NCBI GenBank assembly: GCA_032158295.1
Contig: CM063257.1
Location: forward strand, 18,134,332-18,198,331
DNA length: 64,000 nucleotides
From: Pycnopodia helianthoides
Lineage: Eukaryota; Echinodermata; Asteroidea; Forcipulatida; Asteriidae
Direction: 5' to 3'
Part shown: in pieces, positions 36,219 to 47,729 of the stretch
Position numbering within the stretch: position 1 is the stretch's first letter
Layout: each line of letters begins with the position of its first letter
Made by a program: the position numbers and the translations under genes
Notes under the pieces: generated by a model
The model's input: the letters and a program-made list of their open reading frames with translations, nothing else
Databases searched by the model: none
What the model was told of the DNA's origin: nothing

Positions 36219-36455
36219 CTTAGGGAGCTCAGTCATTTTGAACTGTGGAAATGCTGGCATACCTGAGTTTGTTAAGGAGGCAGCCACGGTTGAGCAATTC
36301 AAAAATAGCCGTAAAAGTCATCTATTCACCGTTTATCAGTAATTTTTTTCAGTTTGTACTTCATTTTTAACTTGTTGTTTTCTCTATTCTAACAAGCGTA
36401 GGGACTTAGCAGTGATATGCGATATACAAATTGCTATATTATCATTACTATTATA
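36219..36455 (+). pseudogene. LINE (CR1/L2-like) 3' relic
   Basis: The frame ending at TAA (36340-36342) reads CGNAGIPEFVKEAATVEQFK then SRKSHLFTVYQ. This matches the common C-terminal end of CR1/L2-type reverse transcriptases (WN.LP..I..A.SV..FK..LK.HLF). It is followed by a non-coding tail ending gatatgcgatatacaaattg and ctatattatcattactatt, the usual short-repeat end of such LINEs. Only the last hundred bases of coding sequence survive. Confidence 0.6.
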
Positions 36456-36639
36456 AAAAGTTTCTGTTTTTCTTATTGATTTGACCTACATTAATAAATT
36501 CCAAGGAACTCAACCTTTCTCCAACTGGCTGCACAGTTGTACAACAACGGTAGATATGCATTTTAATAATTTGTTTTAATTTATCAGGAAGAGCACTGAT
36601 CTGCCCTGTGTTTCACATACAAGTTTAAGATATATCTTA

Positions 36640-36642
36640 AAT

Positions 36643-36674
<32 letters not shown>

Positions 36675-36678
36675 CTTA
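36640..36678. repeat. (TA)n microsatellite
   Basis: A run of tatata units with flanking atatctta variants. No other feature in the interval 36456-36903. Confidence 0.9.
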
Positions 36679-36903
36679 TTATATCTTATATATACAGTTT
36701 TAATAATTTAAAGTCCCATTTACTGGTTCATTCAAAGACGACATCAACAGTAAATAAACATATTTGTACAGAAAGGTATTTCAGCTCTAGTCCACTGTTC
36801 AACAATCTCTTATTTACATGTCACTGATTTCCAGTTTTATAAGTAGACCCCTAAAGGGTCAAAAAGAGGTCAATGTCAACTCAGTGTACCTTTATAATAA
36901 TAA

Positions 36904-37190
36904 TGTGACGAAAATGCCCCCAGATTATAGGTTATTTTCGTCAATCTTAACTTTCAAGATGGATGTTGTAAATAATGATTTGAGGAGTTTGTGAGCTGAA
37001 TTAAAACGATTTGACTATCTTTCAGAATTTAAACTATTCTGTGTTTGAATTAAATTATTCGTCTTCATCTCTGAATTATCTTATCACTTGGTCATATATT
37101 TTGACGACGGACCTTAGTCTACCAATTCGAGAATCTAAACCGGTGAGGCGGAACTCCGGTGGTTTAGGCCTTTAAATTTTCCGCCTGGTG
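36904..37190 (+). mobile_element. Probable 5' LTR of a Ty3/gypsy element
   Basis: Begins with TG (tgtgacgaaaatgccccc) and leads into ccgcctggtggcagcgctaa, where tggtggcagcg has the look of a primer-binding site directly after an LTR. The matching 3' LTR is not seen before the assembly gap at 39978, so the right boundary is an estimate. Confidence 0.5.
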
Positions 37191-37239
37191 GCAGCGCTAA
37201 TGAAGACGACCTGTGAGAGGAACCAGGTACGAATTTGAA

Positions 37240-39484
37240 TTTCGGATAAAATTGAAGCAGTGAAAAATTGGGAACGCCCTATAACCGTTACTGAGGTACG
37301 AAGTTTTCTAGGATTAGCATCATACTATCGTCGTTTTATCCAGAGCTTCTCAAGTACAGCCAGACCACTTCATCAACTGACGGAGAAAAACAGACAGTTT
37401 GCGTGGACAGAGGAATGTGAACAGTCATTTGTACAGTTGAAGCAGAAATTAATATCATCACCAATCTTGTCGTATCCTTTACCAGAAGGAGATTACATAT
37501 TGGACACTGATGCCAGCGGATATGCACTGGGAGCAGTACTTTCACAAACCCAAGAGGGAATGGAGAAAGTAATCGGATATGCTAGTAAAAGTCTAAATAA
37601 AGCAGAGAAGAATTACTGTGTAACTCGTAGAGAATTACTGGCAGTTGTGTTTGCTTTGAAGCATTTCAAACCTTATGTGTTTGGCCGAGCAGTAACAGTA
37701 CGGACTGATCATGGAGCACTCAGATGGTTGACGAACTTTAAGGATCCAGAAGGACAACTTGCAAGATGGCTTGAGACAATAAGTCAGTATCATGTGACAT
37801 TAGTACACCGACCGGGCAGACAGCATGGCAATGCAGATAGACTTTCCCGTAAGTGTCAACAATGTGGTCGTGATGAATGCCGAGATGTAAATCAGATGAC
37901 AACAGAAAGAGCTGGAACACAATACATCACTGGAAACGAATCTGAAAATAAAGGATCAGAACCAAAAATATCAGAAATAAAAGAACTTAAAGTGAATGAC
38001 AAAGACAATGCCAATGATGGAAGGAAACTTAGTCGAATTCGAGTAATAACCATTGAAGCTAAGATAACTTTGGAAGGACTGAGGGAAGCCCAACTTAAAG
38101 ACTCAGTAATGGGACAAATACTAACTACTTTGGAACGAGATGGTGAAAGGCCCGTATGGAAGGAAATTTCAGGATATCACCTGAATTAAAAACTTATGTG
38201 TCACAGTGGAAACAATTAGAAGTTAGACAAGGAGTACTATGTCGGAAATGGGAATCGGAAAATAGTAAACAAGTGGAATACAAGGTCGTATTGCCTAAGA
38301 AATTCCGTAAAATAGTACTGGATGAACTTCACAATTCAAAGACAGCAGGGCACTTAGGAATTCGAAAAACAAAGGAGAAAGTACAGAGCCGATATTACTG
38401 GGTAGCACTAAGTAAGGATGTACGGTCTTTTGTAAGATTATGTAGTCTATGTACAAGGCGCAAATCATTACGGAATAAGAAATGCCCACTTCAACAGTAC
38501 ATGGTTGGAGCACCATTGGAAAGGATTGCCATGGATATTTTAGGACCATTAATTACCGGTCACTGACAGAGGAAGTAAGTACATTTTGGTAATTGGAGAC
38601 TATTTTACCGAATGGGTAGAGGCTTATCCGATACCGGACCAGACAGCAGAAACAATAGCTAGGAAAGTAGTGGAGGAATTCATATGTCATTTTGGTTTAC
38701 CCAGAGAATTATTACACAGTGACCAGGGTAGAAATTTTGAGTCAAACATTATGGTTGAAGTATGTAAGTTGCTAGGAATTAGGAAAACTAGAACTACTCC
38801 GTACAACCCAAAGTCGGATGGTTTTGTAGAACGATTTAACAGGACTTTGATGAACATTGTGGCGACATTAGTGGAACCCAGGAGAAATCAAAAGGATTGG
38901 GATGAGCAAATACCATATGCAATGTTTGCATACAGAAGTGCTGTGCAGGAATCTACGCAGGAAACCCCTAATATGATGATGTTAGGACGTAATGTAGAAC
39001 TACCCATTGACTTAACTATAGAGATGCCCCGAGGAGAACTAGAGAATGATAGTATAGTGACTATGTAGAGGATTTAAGAAGTAAATTCTGTAAGGCACAT
39101 GATAGAGCGAGGAAATGCCTACATGATGCAGCAATAAAACAGAACCAACAATACAATCGTACAGCAGATGACTGTATAATTGTAGAGGGGGTGTACGTAT
39201 GGTTACATAACCCCATTAGGAGTAAAGGAAAATGTAGTAAACTTAACTTACCTTGGGAAGGACCTTATCAAGTGGTGAAGCAGCTCACTGATGTAGTCTT
39301 CCGAATTAAGAAGAGACCAAGTAAATTCGTTGTTGTACATGCAGATAGGTTGAACGTCTATGAAGGTTTACCTATAAAGGAATGCACTAAGAAAAGTATG
39401 CAGAGTTTAGAAGATGTTGCAAATCAGAGGAGAAATCCGGAGAGAGTAAGGAAACCTCCGAGGAGATTTATGGAATATGCTTAA
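37240..39484 (+). pseudogene. Ty3/gypsy pol remnant: RT end, RNase H, integrase
   Basis: The first frame (to about 38160) has the end of reverse transcriptase (TEVRSFLGLASYYRRFI) and RNase H (ILDTDASGYALGAVLSQ, RTDHGALRWL). A frameshift leads to the integrase HHCC finger (DELHNSKTAGHLGIRKTK ... CSLCTRRK). A second shift near 38565 leads to the DDE core (LLHSDQGRNFES, SDGFVERFNRTL). A third near 39062 leads to the GPY-type end (LPWEGPYQVVKQL). Gag, protease and most of RT are missing: the LTR-like sequence joins RT directly at about 37240. At least three frameshifts plus the internal deletion make the copy inactive. The order RT-RNaseH-IN identifies Ty3/gypsy rather than Ty1/copia. Confidence 0.93.
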
Positions 39485-39568
39485 TGTAATATAAGAAATA
39501 AGTTAATATTGTAAGAAATACTAATGATGTGTTGTATTTTATTATTTTTTTTGGTAATGTACAGAGAC

Positions 39569-39765
39569 ATGGACTTCCCATTGAGAGTGGAACTCCAGGA
39601 TTTGAAAGAAATCCTTAGCGAGAGAAGAATTTTCACCTGCCTGGAATGTGGGAAGAAGTTTGGTAAAAGGTATAATTCGATCGTCATCGGATGACCCATA
39701 TGGAATATCGGGACAGGTTTCATTGTAGGAGGTGTCCTCAAACATATCTGCGGCGTTTCGCCTAG
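39569..39765 (+). pseudogene. C2H2 zinc-finger ORF downstream of the gypsy integrase
   Basis: An ATG frame (39569-39694) encodes RIFTCLECGKKFGKRYNS, the first half of a C2H2 finger. A one-step frame change at about 39683 continues it with RHRMTHMEYRDRFHCRRCPQ and TYLRRF, giving the His pair and a second CxxC, then TAG at 39765. The ORF lies 85 bp behind the integrase and ahead of where the 3' LTR should be. An extra zinc-finger gene at this place is not a standard gypsy component. It could instead be a host exon caught next to the element. Confidence 0.6.
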
Positions 39766-39977
39766 CCTTGATATCAAGGCTGTGTAGACAAGTACTCCGC
39801 CTAAAACCTTAGAGCAAGGATACTAAAACCTCAGCCGCCCGAATGCGATACAATATCAATTATCCGTTCGCCCGGATATTAAACCCACCCACCATACCCC
39901 ACCCCGGGGGACGCCCGTGCATCCCCCTCACCCCACCAGGCCGCTTCACTCAACCCGCCCCGTGCTGAGCCCCCGTC

Positions 39978-40077
39978 NNNNNNNNNNNNNNNNNNNNNNN
40001 NNNNNNNNNNNNNNNNNNNNNNNNNNNNNNNNNNNNNNNNNNNNNNNNNNNNNNNNNNNNNNNNNNNNNNNNNNNNN
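39978..40077. other. Assembly gap (100 N)
   Basis: 100 N. It lies where the 3' end of the gypsy element would be expected, consistent with collapse of an LTR or of the CCCGCC-rich DNA just before it. Confidence 0.99.
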
Positions 40078-40124
40078 TATAATCATTAGTAGTGTTTGAA
40101 TTCAACTGGTTATCGACCATTACT

Positions 40125-40447
40125 ATACCTCATACATACTCATGACCGAGAGTCGAATTATCACTGGTCCATTCAACATCACGTGTCAGATGCTATTTGC
40201 TGTTTACCAAGCGCGCACGCGAGTATTCACGCACATGGTAAATGCGCATGACAAGTAGACTGTCTACTTGTCATGCGCTTTACGATCGTGGAACTGTGCA
40301 CCGGGTGTTGTCCGCATGCGCGAACATCGCCCTAGCGACATCCAAGACATGAAAAACTTATCTTGGATGCAATTTATTTCACAGTCGTCATTTCCCCTTG
40401 GTCCTAATATTGTACCGGTAACTGAATATGTATGAGGTATAGTAAAA
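40125..40447. repeat. Foldback structure with central hairpin
   Basis: Outer arms tactatacctcatacatac (40131 on) and gtatgaggtatagta (to about 40447) are inverted. Near the centre, 40246-40281 is a near-perfect palindrome, gcgcatgacaagtagac around a single t. No coding capacity. Confidence 0.7.
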
Positions 40448-40655
40448 CAAATATAACATTGATTTTGGTTGAACAGTCGGTATTGGAATTGAACAGTCGG
40501 TATTGGAGCTGAACAGTCGGTATTGGAAGTTGACAAACTAGTTCCCTCGGCTTCGCCTCGGAAATAGGTTTGTCAACTTCCAATACCTCGTGGAGCTAAT
40601 ATCGACTGTTCACCCTCAAACCATGTTATATTTGTATACTGTACCGAGTTAGCTG
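40437..40655. repeat. Second foldback with a 20-bp tandem repeat in one arm
   Basis: ggtatagtaaaacaaatataac is mirrored by gttatatttgtatactgtacc, and the innermost arms tattggaagttgacaaac / gtttgtcaacttccaata flank a GC-rich loop (ctcggcttcgcctcgg) that can itself fold. The left arm holds three tandem copies of gaacagtcggtattgga plus spacer, the right arm only one. It shares its left border sequence with the right border of the preceding foldback. Confidence 0.8.
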
Positions 40656-41873
40656 TACTCAATTACTATTTCAACAGACACATCATTAAACTGGTTGCAC
40701 GACCTGTTTGTTGAAATTATTTTGAAATTATTTCTTCTAATTTTATTTTTATTACTTTTTTTTTTACATTGAGGATTAAACTATTGTTTGTACAACAATT
40801 AACAAATTGAATGATGTGAGCTTATTTTTATATTCCTAATCATCACATCGGGAGTTGTAGTTTTAACCATAGCACTTGAAGCACTCAATATTTGAATACT
40901 ATCTGGTCAACCGTGATCTGTATGGTTGAATTAGTTGTAAACAAATCTAATGTATGGAATTACATAACTGCCATTCGCATTACATGTGTGGCAGTAATTT
41001 TTGGCTTCGTAGCCGTTTGCGCCACGAACGGCGCATTGTCGTGTCATGCCGTTGTACAGTCACATCGTGCCGTCGCATTGTCGCATCGTCACATTGTCGA
41101 TTTGTTATTTCGGGTTCCTAGCCATTGTCAACGGCGCATTGTCGTGTCATGCCGTCGCATAGTCGCATTTTACACTATCCAGTGTTTCACTAATAGACCG
41201 TGCAAGTCTCGAATGTGTCTAGAAATATAAAACAAGTTGACCGAAGACTGAATTATGTTTATGAAATTAATCAAATCTTCTTTTTAAATTATGCTTCAAC
41301 AATATTCTTGAAAACGAGTTTTTAGAAATGCATTTTTTTGTTTAAGATTTTGCCCAAATTGTTTCAAAAAGTAACCAAAACGGAGGTCAAATCTTATTCT
41401 CGGTTTTCTTTGTTGATTTGTTAAATATATTTTACTTTCAAATATTTCAACGCAATTTTTTCTTTCCCAAAATATAAAACAATGTGTAAAGCCATAAACT
41501 ACGTTAAAATACAATATTTAAAGAAGCGGAAACGCATACACGTAAAACTTAATGTAGTGGGGTGGGGTGGATAGGAAAAACTGCCTGGCGTCGTAACCCG
41601 ATAATTAGAGGTCCAGTGAAGAGGTTCTAACTTGTTTCTGAAGGACTAGGAAAAGTTATGCAAGTTCTTTCCTTTTCCCCTTTCCTAAACTTGTTGCAAG
41701 GTAATGACGGCGCAAAGTGGCTACAAAGCCAAGCAATACTTCATTACATGTGACGCAGTTAAACGGCAGTTACGGAATTCCATATGATCGGAGGGCGGTC
41801 CCCTTTGTGTACATTTAGAACTACACACCATCTCTGGGCTTCTTCGGATGAAGGGTTCATTTTTGCGTGTTTA
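40656..41873. other. Non-coding stretch with a short direct repeat
   Basis: cggcgcattgtcgtgtcatg followed by ccgt occurs at about 41029 and 41131, with degraded gtcgcattgtcgcat words between. No gene recognised. Confidence 0.55.
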
Positions 41874-42068
41874 TTTGTTGTTTGTTTGTTTGTTTGTTTG
41901 TTTGTTTGTTTGTTTGTTTGTTTGTTTGTTTGTTTGTTTGTTTGTTTGTTTGTTTGTTTGTTTGTTGGGGTGTTTGTTTGTTTGTTTGTTTGTTTGTTTG
42001 TTTGTTTGTTTGTTTGTTTGTTTGTTTGTTTGTTTGTTTGCTTTTGGGGTGTTTGTTTGCTTGTTTGT
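41874..42068. repeat. (TTTG)n tetranucleotide microsatellite
   Basis: About 190 bp of TTTG units with gggg interruptions near 41966 and 42046. Open frames in several phases on both strands are artefacts of the 4-bp period. Confidence 0.98.
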
Positions 42069-42457
42069 TCAAAAACATCTATATTCCCCACAGTAAATGA
42101 AACCATCAAATGACCATAATGCAAAGTGCACGGTCGTTCTTCTTCGAATGCTTTAGTAAAAACACAGTATTTATACTCGTAGCATTTTCCGGCATAAAAC
42201 AGACTGTGTCTTCATCCATATTTTAGACATGCACGAGTTGAATTATTTCAACGCTGCTTACACCAGATACATCATCGTTGAGTTTATTACTTTTGTTGAT
42301 TTACACAAATGTTTGATACTTACACAGAACTCACTTTAAACATATGCAACACCAATGGACGTCCATTGAATAGGATTGGGAGGAAATAAATCATAAGAAT
42401 TAATGAATTGCATTTACGGGAATGAAAAGCTTTGTTTTGTTTTCTACAATTGTACAG
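42069..42457. other. Non-coding, upstream of fibrinogen-domain exons
   Basis: No signal-peptide exon could be recognised here. The 5' part of the fibrinogen-domain gene probably lies further left, or is lost. Confidence 0.4.
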
Positions 42458-43669
42458 TTACCTTTCCAAAGGATTGTTCGGAGATTCTTGCGAGGGGTGT
42501 ATGGATGAGTGGCGTGTACACGGTTCAACCTCTAAACTCCGGTGAGGCTTTCAAGGTGTATTGCGATATGGAGACAGACGGTGGTGGATGGATGGTAAGA
42601 TAACAGGCTAGTGAATGAATGAGAGTATTTAATGTTAATAATGTATTTGTAAATAGAAGGAGTTTGATCAAGTTGAAGACGACTAGGGTATTAAAAACCT
42701 ACGTTCCTTTGATAGGTTTTCCAGCGGCGCCAGGACGGCAGTGTTGATTTCTATTTGGACTTTGCCAGCTACAGCCGGGGCTTCGGGAATCTAGAGGGAG
42801 AGTTTTGGCTCGGTAATGACAACTTGCACCGTCTGACCGCTCAGGGCAATTACGAACTCCGAGTTGATCTCGCATCTTTCGATGACGATACCGCCTATGC
42901 CGTCTATGACTCGTTCAGCATCGCCGATGTGAGTGACAACTACAGGCTGACTTATGGGAGTTATTCAGGAACAGCAGGTAATAAAACACTCGATATGGTC
43001 AGCGATTGTTTCGCTTTGTGGAATTTGAAAACATTCACGTCAATCTCAGGATTCGGATTCCCTTCTTTTCATTGGCCTTACACAGTATTAACTAAGGCAG
43101 TCTAGGAGCCTTGTACATTTGCTTTAGAACGCGACTGATTGGATCTTTAAGATGTTACTTTAGATTCAGCAGACTTGTATATATATTGCTATATGTATTG
43201 AATGCGGAAAGCATGGTTCGAATCTTACCTGAAGTGACTCTGGATTATGTGAATCGGAAAGCACGAAGAGGGTTAACAATAACAAATAGTTGATTTAAAA
43301 AAAAAGTATTTAAATTATTTTTGTTTTAGTTTTAATTTACTTTCAAACTTAACTTTTTCCGCTCTTTGACCTCCAGATATGAGTTAAAGTGTTGTAATTA
43401 TTTTTCGAACAGGTGATTCGCTAAGAGATCTTCCTAACAATAACCATAACCAAGCCTTTTCAACCAAAGACATGGACAACGATGAATGGGGCTCAAACTG
43501 TGCCGTGCATCACGGCGGGGCATGGTGGTACAAGGACTGCACTAGCGTCAATTTGAACGGGGAGTACCTCGGCGGAGGAGTGCGTGATGTACAGGGAGTC
43601 TATTGGTACAGATTTAAGGGCATTTACTCACTCAAATATACAGACATGAAATTAAGGTTGAACTCTTAA
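42458..43669 (+). CDS. Fibrinogen-related domain protein, three C-terminal exons
   Basis: Exons 42458-42594, 42716-42977 and 43413-43669 join with consistent phases (0, then 1) and canonical sites. They encode a complete fibrinogen C-terminal domain of about 218 residues: KDCSEIL at the start, [12 protein letters not shown] then [24 protein letters not shown], the calcium-site loop [12 protein letters not shown], and [17 protein letters not shown] near the pocket that binds acetylated sugars in ficolin- and tachylectin-like proteins. Such proteins are secreted lectins or matrix factors, often in innate defence. The first exon starts with two bases of a split codon, so at least one upstream exon (signal peptide, linker) exists but was not found. 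A polyadenylation-like aataaa follows at 43739. No breaks are seen. Confidence 0.88.
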
Positions 43670-44270
43670 AACCAGAACTTAGAATTGATAGTTACCGAAA
43701 CAACATTTATTCGTACATTTTGTTCAATACTCACTGATAATAAAACAAAAATCACACCAGAACCAACCATCCAGAGACGTATTTCACTAGCTATCAATAA
43801 TGTGATGCAACTTTCACAGATTGGTTGTATGGTAAATGGATTTCAAACTTGTGGCTGCGATTTGTTTCATATTTTCTGAAGACATTGTGCAGCCTAGTAA
43901 TGTTGTTAGTCACAACCAAAACTTTCCAGTAATCTAGCAAGAATGTCCTGAAATCTCCTTCTGCTAAACTCTCATTAATAGCGACAACATAATGTCCCCT
44001 AACACACGGTTTGAAGGTATTATACAGGATTGGTAGGGCTGACAAAATAGTCGCAGACAGTGTTTAAATATGCTGTGTTTGATCAACCATATACATGCAA
44101 TAACTAACCTGTGAAAATTTGGCTTAATCCGTTATTTGGAGTCAGGCGAAAAAAAGTAAATAACCATGCACAACTTTTAGCATACAAACACAGAGTCCTT
44201 AAGTTAGTCCAGCGGATAAGTGAACATTTCGTGCACTTTGTGGTAAAAGCATGAAAAATGGCACACATGT
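43670..44270. other. 3' flank of the fibrinogen-domain gene
   Basis: aataaaac at 43739 is a likely polyadenylation signal. No other gene. Confidence 0.45.
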
Positions 44271-45090
44271 ACTTTATACCAAAAAATAAAATGTTAGATT
44301 TAGTGCCATCTCTGAATTGGCCTGTGGTGGCCTCGGCGGCCATTTTCCAAAACGACCGCCATTTCTGATAGAAAACTACATAACTCAGAAAGTAAGGGGC
44401 CTAGAATCTTCATTCCAGTGGCTATGTTTATGTTTGCCGTGTCCAACAGTTTAAAAAATGCATTATTGAGTGTGTCGGACTATTATAGGCCTGCCATTTT
44501 TCTAAATGGCGTCTTTGTTCTTCAAAATGACAGTCTTACAGCCAAAAATACAATAAAACTATATATAAAGAACTCAACGGCATTCGTTCTGTGACCAATT
44601 AGGATATAAGAATCAGTCACTTTCACTTAATTGTTATCTCATGTATGACAAGACTTCTAAAACCCAACCCTTCAAACCACCCTCAGCTTGGCTTCCAAAA
44701 CCCAACGTTCAATCTCACACTTGGAGGCCACCAAACTTGAACTTGCTCATATTCGTTTGCGACAACAAAAAACAGTTGAAAACAACAACCAACCCGTGAT
44801 CAAACCATATGACAAAGGCAGACGAATATGCATTGTACTATATACCAAACATGAAATTTTAGATATAGTGCCATCTCTGAATTGGCCTGTGATGACTTTG
44901 GCGGCCATTTTGGAAAATGGCCGCCGTTTCTGATATAAAGCTACATAACTCGGAAAGTAGGAGGCCTAGAATCTTCAATCCAGTGGCTATGTATATATCT
45001 ACAGAGACAAACAGTTTAAAAAAGGCATAAATGAGTGTTCCAGATTATTTGGTAAGCCATTTGTTAAACGGTGTCTTTATTTTTCAAAAT
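44271..45090. repeat. Two direct copies of a 260-bp dispersed repeat
   Basis: Copies at 44271-44530 and 44833-45090 share atagtgccatctctgaattgg, catttctgat-like and catttttcaaaatgg-like words at roughly 80-85% identity. A third, inverted copy is at 48395-48575. The second copy interrupts the Penelope-like reading frame. Confidence 0.85.
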
Positions 45091-46297
45091 GGTGGTCTTC
45101 AGTGAAAGAGCGACAAAGAGTCAAATATCAGCTTTATCACAGTTGGAAAACAACAACCAAACCGTTATCAAACATTATGACAAAGGCAGATGAATCTGCA
45201 TTGTGAACCCCACTGACTATCTGGCCGTAGGCTACCACCATCTTAGTTCTCAGCACTATGAAGAGCTAGAACAAGATATTACACAAGATACAAGTCAGTT
45301 GGTCCACAGTGCTCTCACAAAGATGGTAAATAAAAACATCATCAACCGCATTACATATGAGGACATCGACCCCCTCTCACAGAAAGTGACGTGCCCGACT
45401 ATGTACTTTCTACCAAAAATACTCAAAACTCCACCACCGGGAGAACAATTCATTTGTAGACCTATTATCAGCAGATGCACAAGCCCCACAGCAAACATTT
45501 TTGAATTTGTGGACTTTTTCATTCTTCCTCCGCAACCTATATTATTTCCGCGACACCGCAGATATCTTGCAAAAACTAGAAAGAAGCCTCATTCCAACAA
45601 GAATTACTTATTACCAGGACTAATGTGGTTTCAATGTACACAAATGTCTGTCAAACAGAGACAATCATATGCGATGCGCTCGACCGAACCAACCACCGAT
45701 ATACTATCAACAAACCGCACTCATCTCACATCCGTATCCTTCTACAACTCATAATTGGAAGAAATTGCTTCCAATTTGGAAATAAATATTTCCTACAGAA
45801 AGTCTGTTGTGCCATGGGCTCCACAGCCAGTCCAGAAATCTGTGACATAACCCTCCATGATCTCAAAAATCAAATCCTCCAACAAGCTGAACACATTCTC
45901 ACTTGGTGGCGCAATAGAGACGACATTCTCATAATCTATGGCGGCAAAATTGAAGAATTAAAAAACTGGTAACTATACCATAAATCAAATCAACCCACCC
46001 TAAAAATAATTCACTTTTGAGGCTCAATCAACTATCTTGATCTAACCATAATCAAAGGTGATAGGTTCCGGGAAATAGGTATACTAGACACCGAAGGCTA
46101 TACCAAACCCACCGAAACCTACCAATACCTACACAAATCCTCGTTTCATCCCTCACACGTGTTCAAAGCATTCATTTACAAAACACTCCGTTTTGCAGGA
46201 AACACAAACAACAAGAGGATTTTAACAAAAAAGGTCGAGATGTTCAAAAACAAACTCACAGCAAGAGGTTACCCCCTCGATGAAGTGAACATGCTAT
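44655..46297 (+). pseudogene. Penelope-like reverse transcriptase, broken
   Basis: The N-terminal part reads HLEATKLELAHIRLRQQKTV and PVIKPYDKGRRICIV (to 44838). After the repeat insertion, a diverged copy of that sequence restarts at 45141 and continues as NPTDYLAVGYHHLSSQHYEE, then CPTMYFLPKILKTPPPGEQ and RPIISRCTSPTANI, the fingers of the family. A frameshift near 45540-45630 precedes VSMYTNVCQTE (the palm Asp is missing: VSMYTN in place of DVSSLYTN-like), AMGSTASPEICDITLHDL and WWRNRDDILIIYGG with the catalytic DD. A further shift near 46010 precedes INYLDLTIIKGDRF, TKPTETYQYLHKSSFHPSHV and FKNKLTARGYPLDEVNML. This is a dead retroelement. Confidence 0.85.
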
Positions 46298-47396
46298 AAA
46301 CAAATATCACATCATGAACGGGCAAACATGATTCATAAGGGAAGCCCTCTTTAACTAACCCTAAATATCCGCCGAAACCCGTAGGATCCCGACGGGTAGT
46401 CTCATACCACTTTAATGAGCTCATTATCTTCGGGTCAATTCAGCTAAAATAATTTATTTTACGTCATTGCATTTACGTCAGACGAATATGCCTGAGTTCT
46501 ACCCAAGGAGGCTGGAGAAGTGGCTTTACAAAGGGACCAATTATCGGCACCTTATCTGGGGATACTCGAGATATTCAGAAATTGAGATGCAACACTTTGA
46601 TTATCCCGCTTTGTTATGGCTGCCTTTGAAAAGGTTTCAGTAATGACTACGTTTTGGGAACTGAAAGACATTACTAGCACTGAGGCATACAAAAATGTTT
46701 TAAATGACTTGATTTTTGTCTCAGTTTTCTCAAAGATTTGCATTTTCATAAAAAGTTTATAAAATTTGCATTTTCAACCACCAAAAATGAGTTAGTAAAA
46801 GCCAAGTTGTTTAATCAAGATGCCACATCTAAGGACTATACTACAAAATGTAAACACTCCAGATTTCAGAAACTTTTACGGAACGGGAACGGAATATAAA
46901 GCGCATGGGAAAACATACACGGGACGGTAAAACAATATTACTTTTAACTGAGAAATAACCCAGGACAGGAAGACAGTAAACTGGACTGAGAAGTATAGGC
47001 CTAACGGGCAGGACAAAAATAAACGAGACGGAGAAATTTCCAAGGAGAGGAAAAAATTGTCCGGCGGGAACAAGTTTGTTTTAACCTCAAATAGGCAGTT
47101 AATTTATTGAACAATTATCGACAGTATGATCTCGGGATACTATACAATGATGGTTGTGTACGTGCTTAGATCCACACAAGAATCAGTGTATAAGGTATAA
47201 ACTAAGTTGTTGATTGTTGATCAAAGAAATATACTTTTAAAATGTATACATTTTAAATTCCACACGAAACTGATTTTCGAAAAAACAGACATTATTATTA
47301 TTATTTATTCGGAATTGTATAATTAACAACTGTGTAACTGTCATACTTGAAAGAAAGAAATCTGAATTTTTGTTTAAACAACAACTGTCTTTGTAG
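46298..47396. other. Interruption inside the Penelope-like element
   Basis: The reverse transcriptase thumb region stops at 46297 and the C-terminal region resumes at 47397. Between them is unassigned DNA including a purine-rich block (46890-47070, many cgggac/gagaaa words) and no recognised ORF. It is either an insertion or a rearranged part of the element. Confidence 0.5.
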
Positions 47397-47729
47397 TGTT
47401 CTAAACACGAAGCACAACAAAACTCGAAAGCACCTCTCGTCTTCACGGCAACCTACAACCCGGCACTATTCCACAATAATTTTTGTAACGGACAATCAAC
47501 AGGACAACTCTGGCCTCAAATTCAGGGCGATGACACACGCTCAGAAATATTTCCGAACCCACCTTTCATTGCTTTCAAAAAAGACAAAAATATACGGGAA
47601 ATGATCTTCAGAGCAAAATTGCCACCAGACCAAACCGAGTCTGAAAGCAACCTCGACTTCCATTCCCCTGCATATAATTGGTATGAATTACAAGAAATAG
47701 TTGAGGATCTGATTGCCTTAAACAATTAA
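47397..47729 (+). pseudogene. C-terminal segment of the Penelope-like protein
   Basis: This frame encodes APLVFTATYNPALFHNNF, then EIFPNPPFIAFKKDKNIREM and IFRAKLPPDQTESESN, ending in TAA. The PLVFT.NP...IFP.PP..AF...KN.R....AK pattern is the conserved region after the thumb of Penelope-like reverse transcriptases. No GIY-YIG domain follows, so the copy is either truncated or of an endonuclease-lacking type. Confidence 0.75.

Noticed and set aside
39481..39777. Minus-strand frames opposite the zinc-finger ORF
   Set aside because: Shadows of the plus-strand Cys/His-coding sequence.
41759..42124. Cys/Leu/Phe and Lys/Gln/Thr repeat proteins
   Set aside because: Translation of the TTTG microsatellite in several frames.
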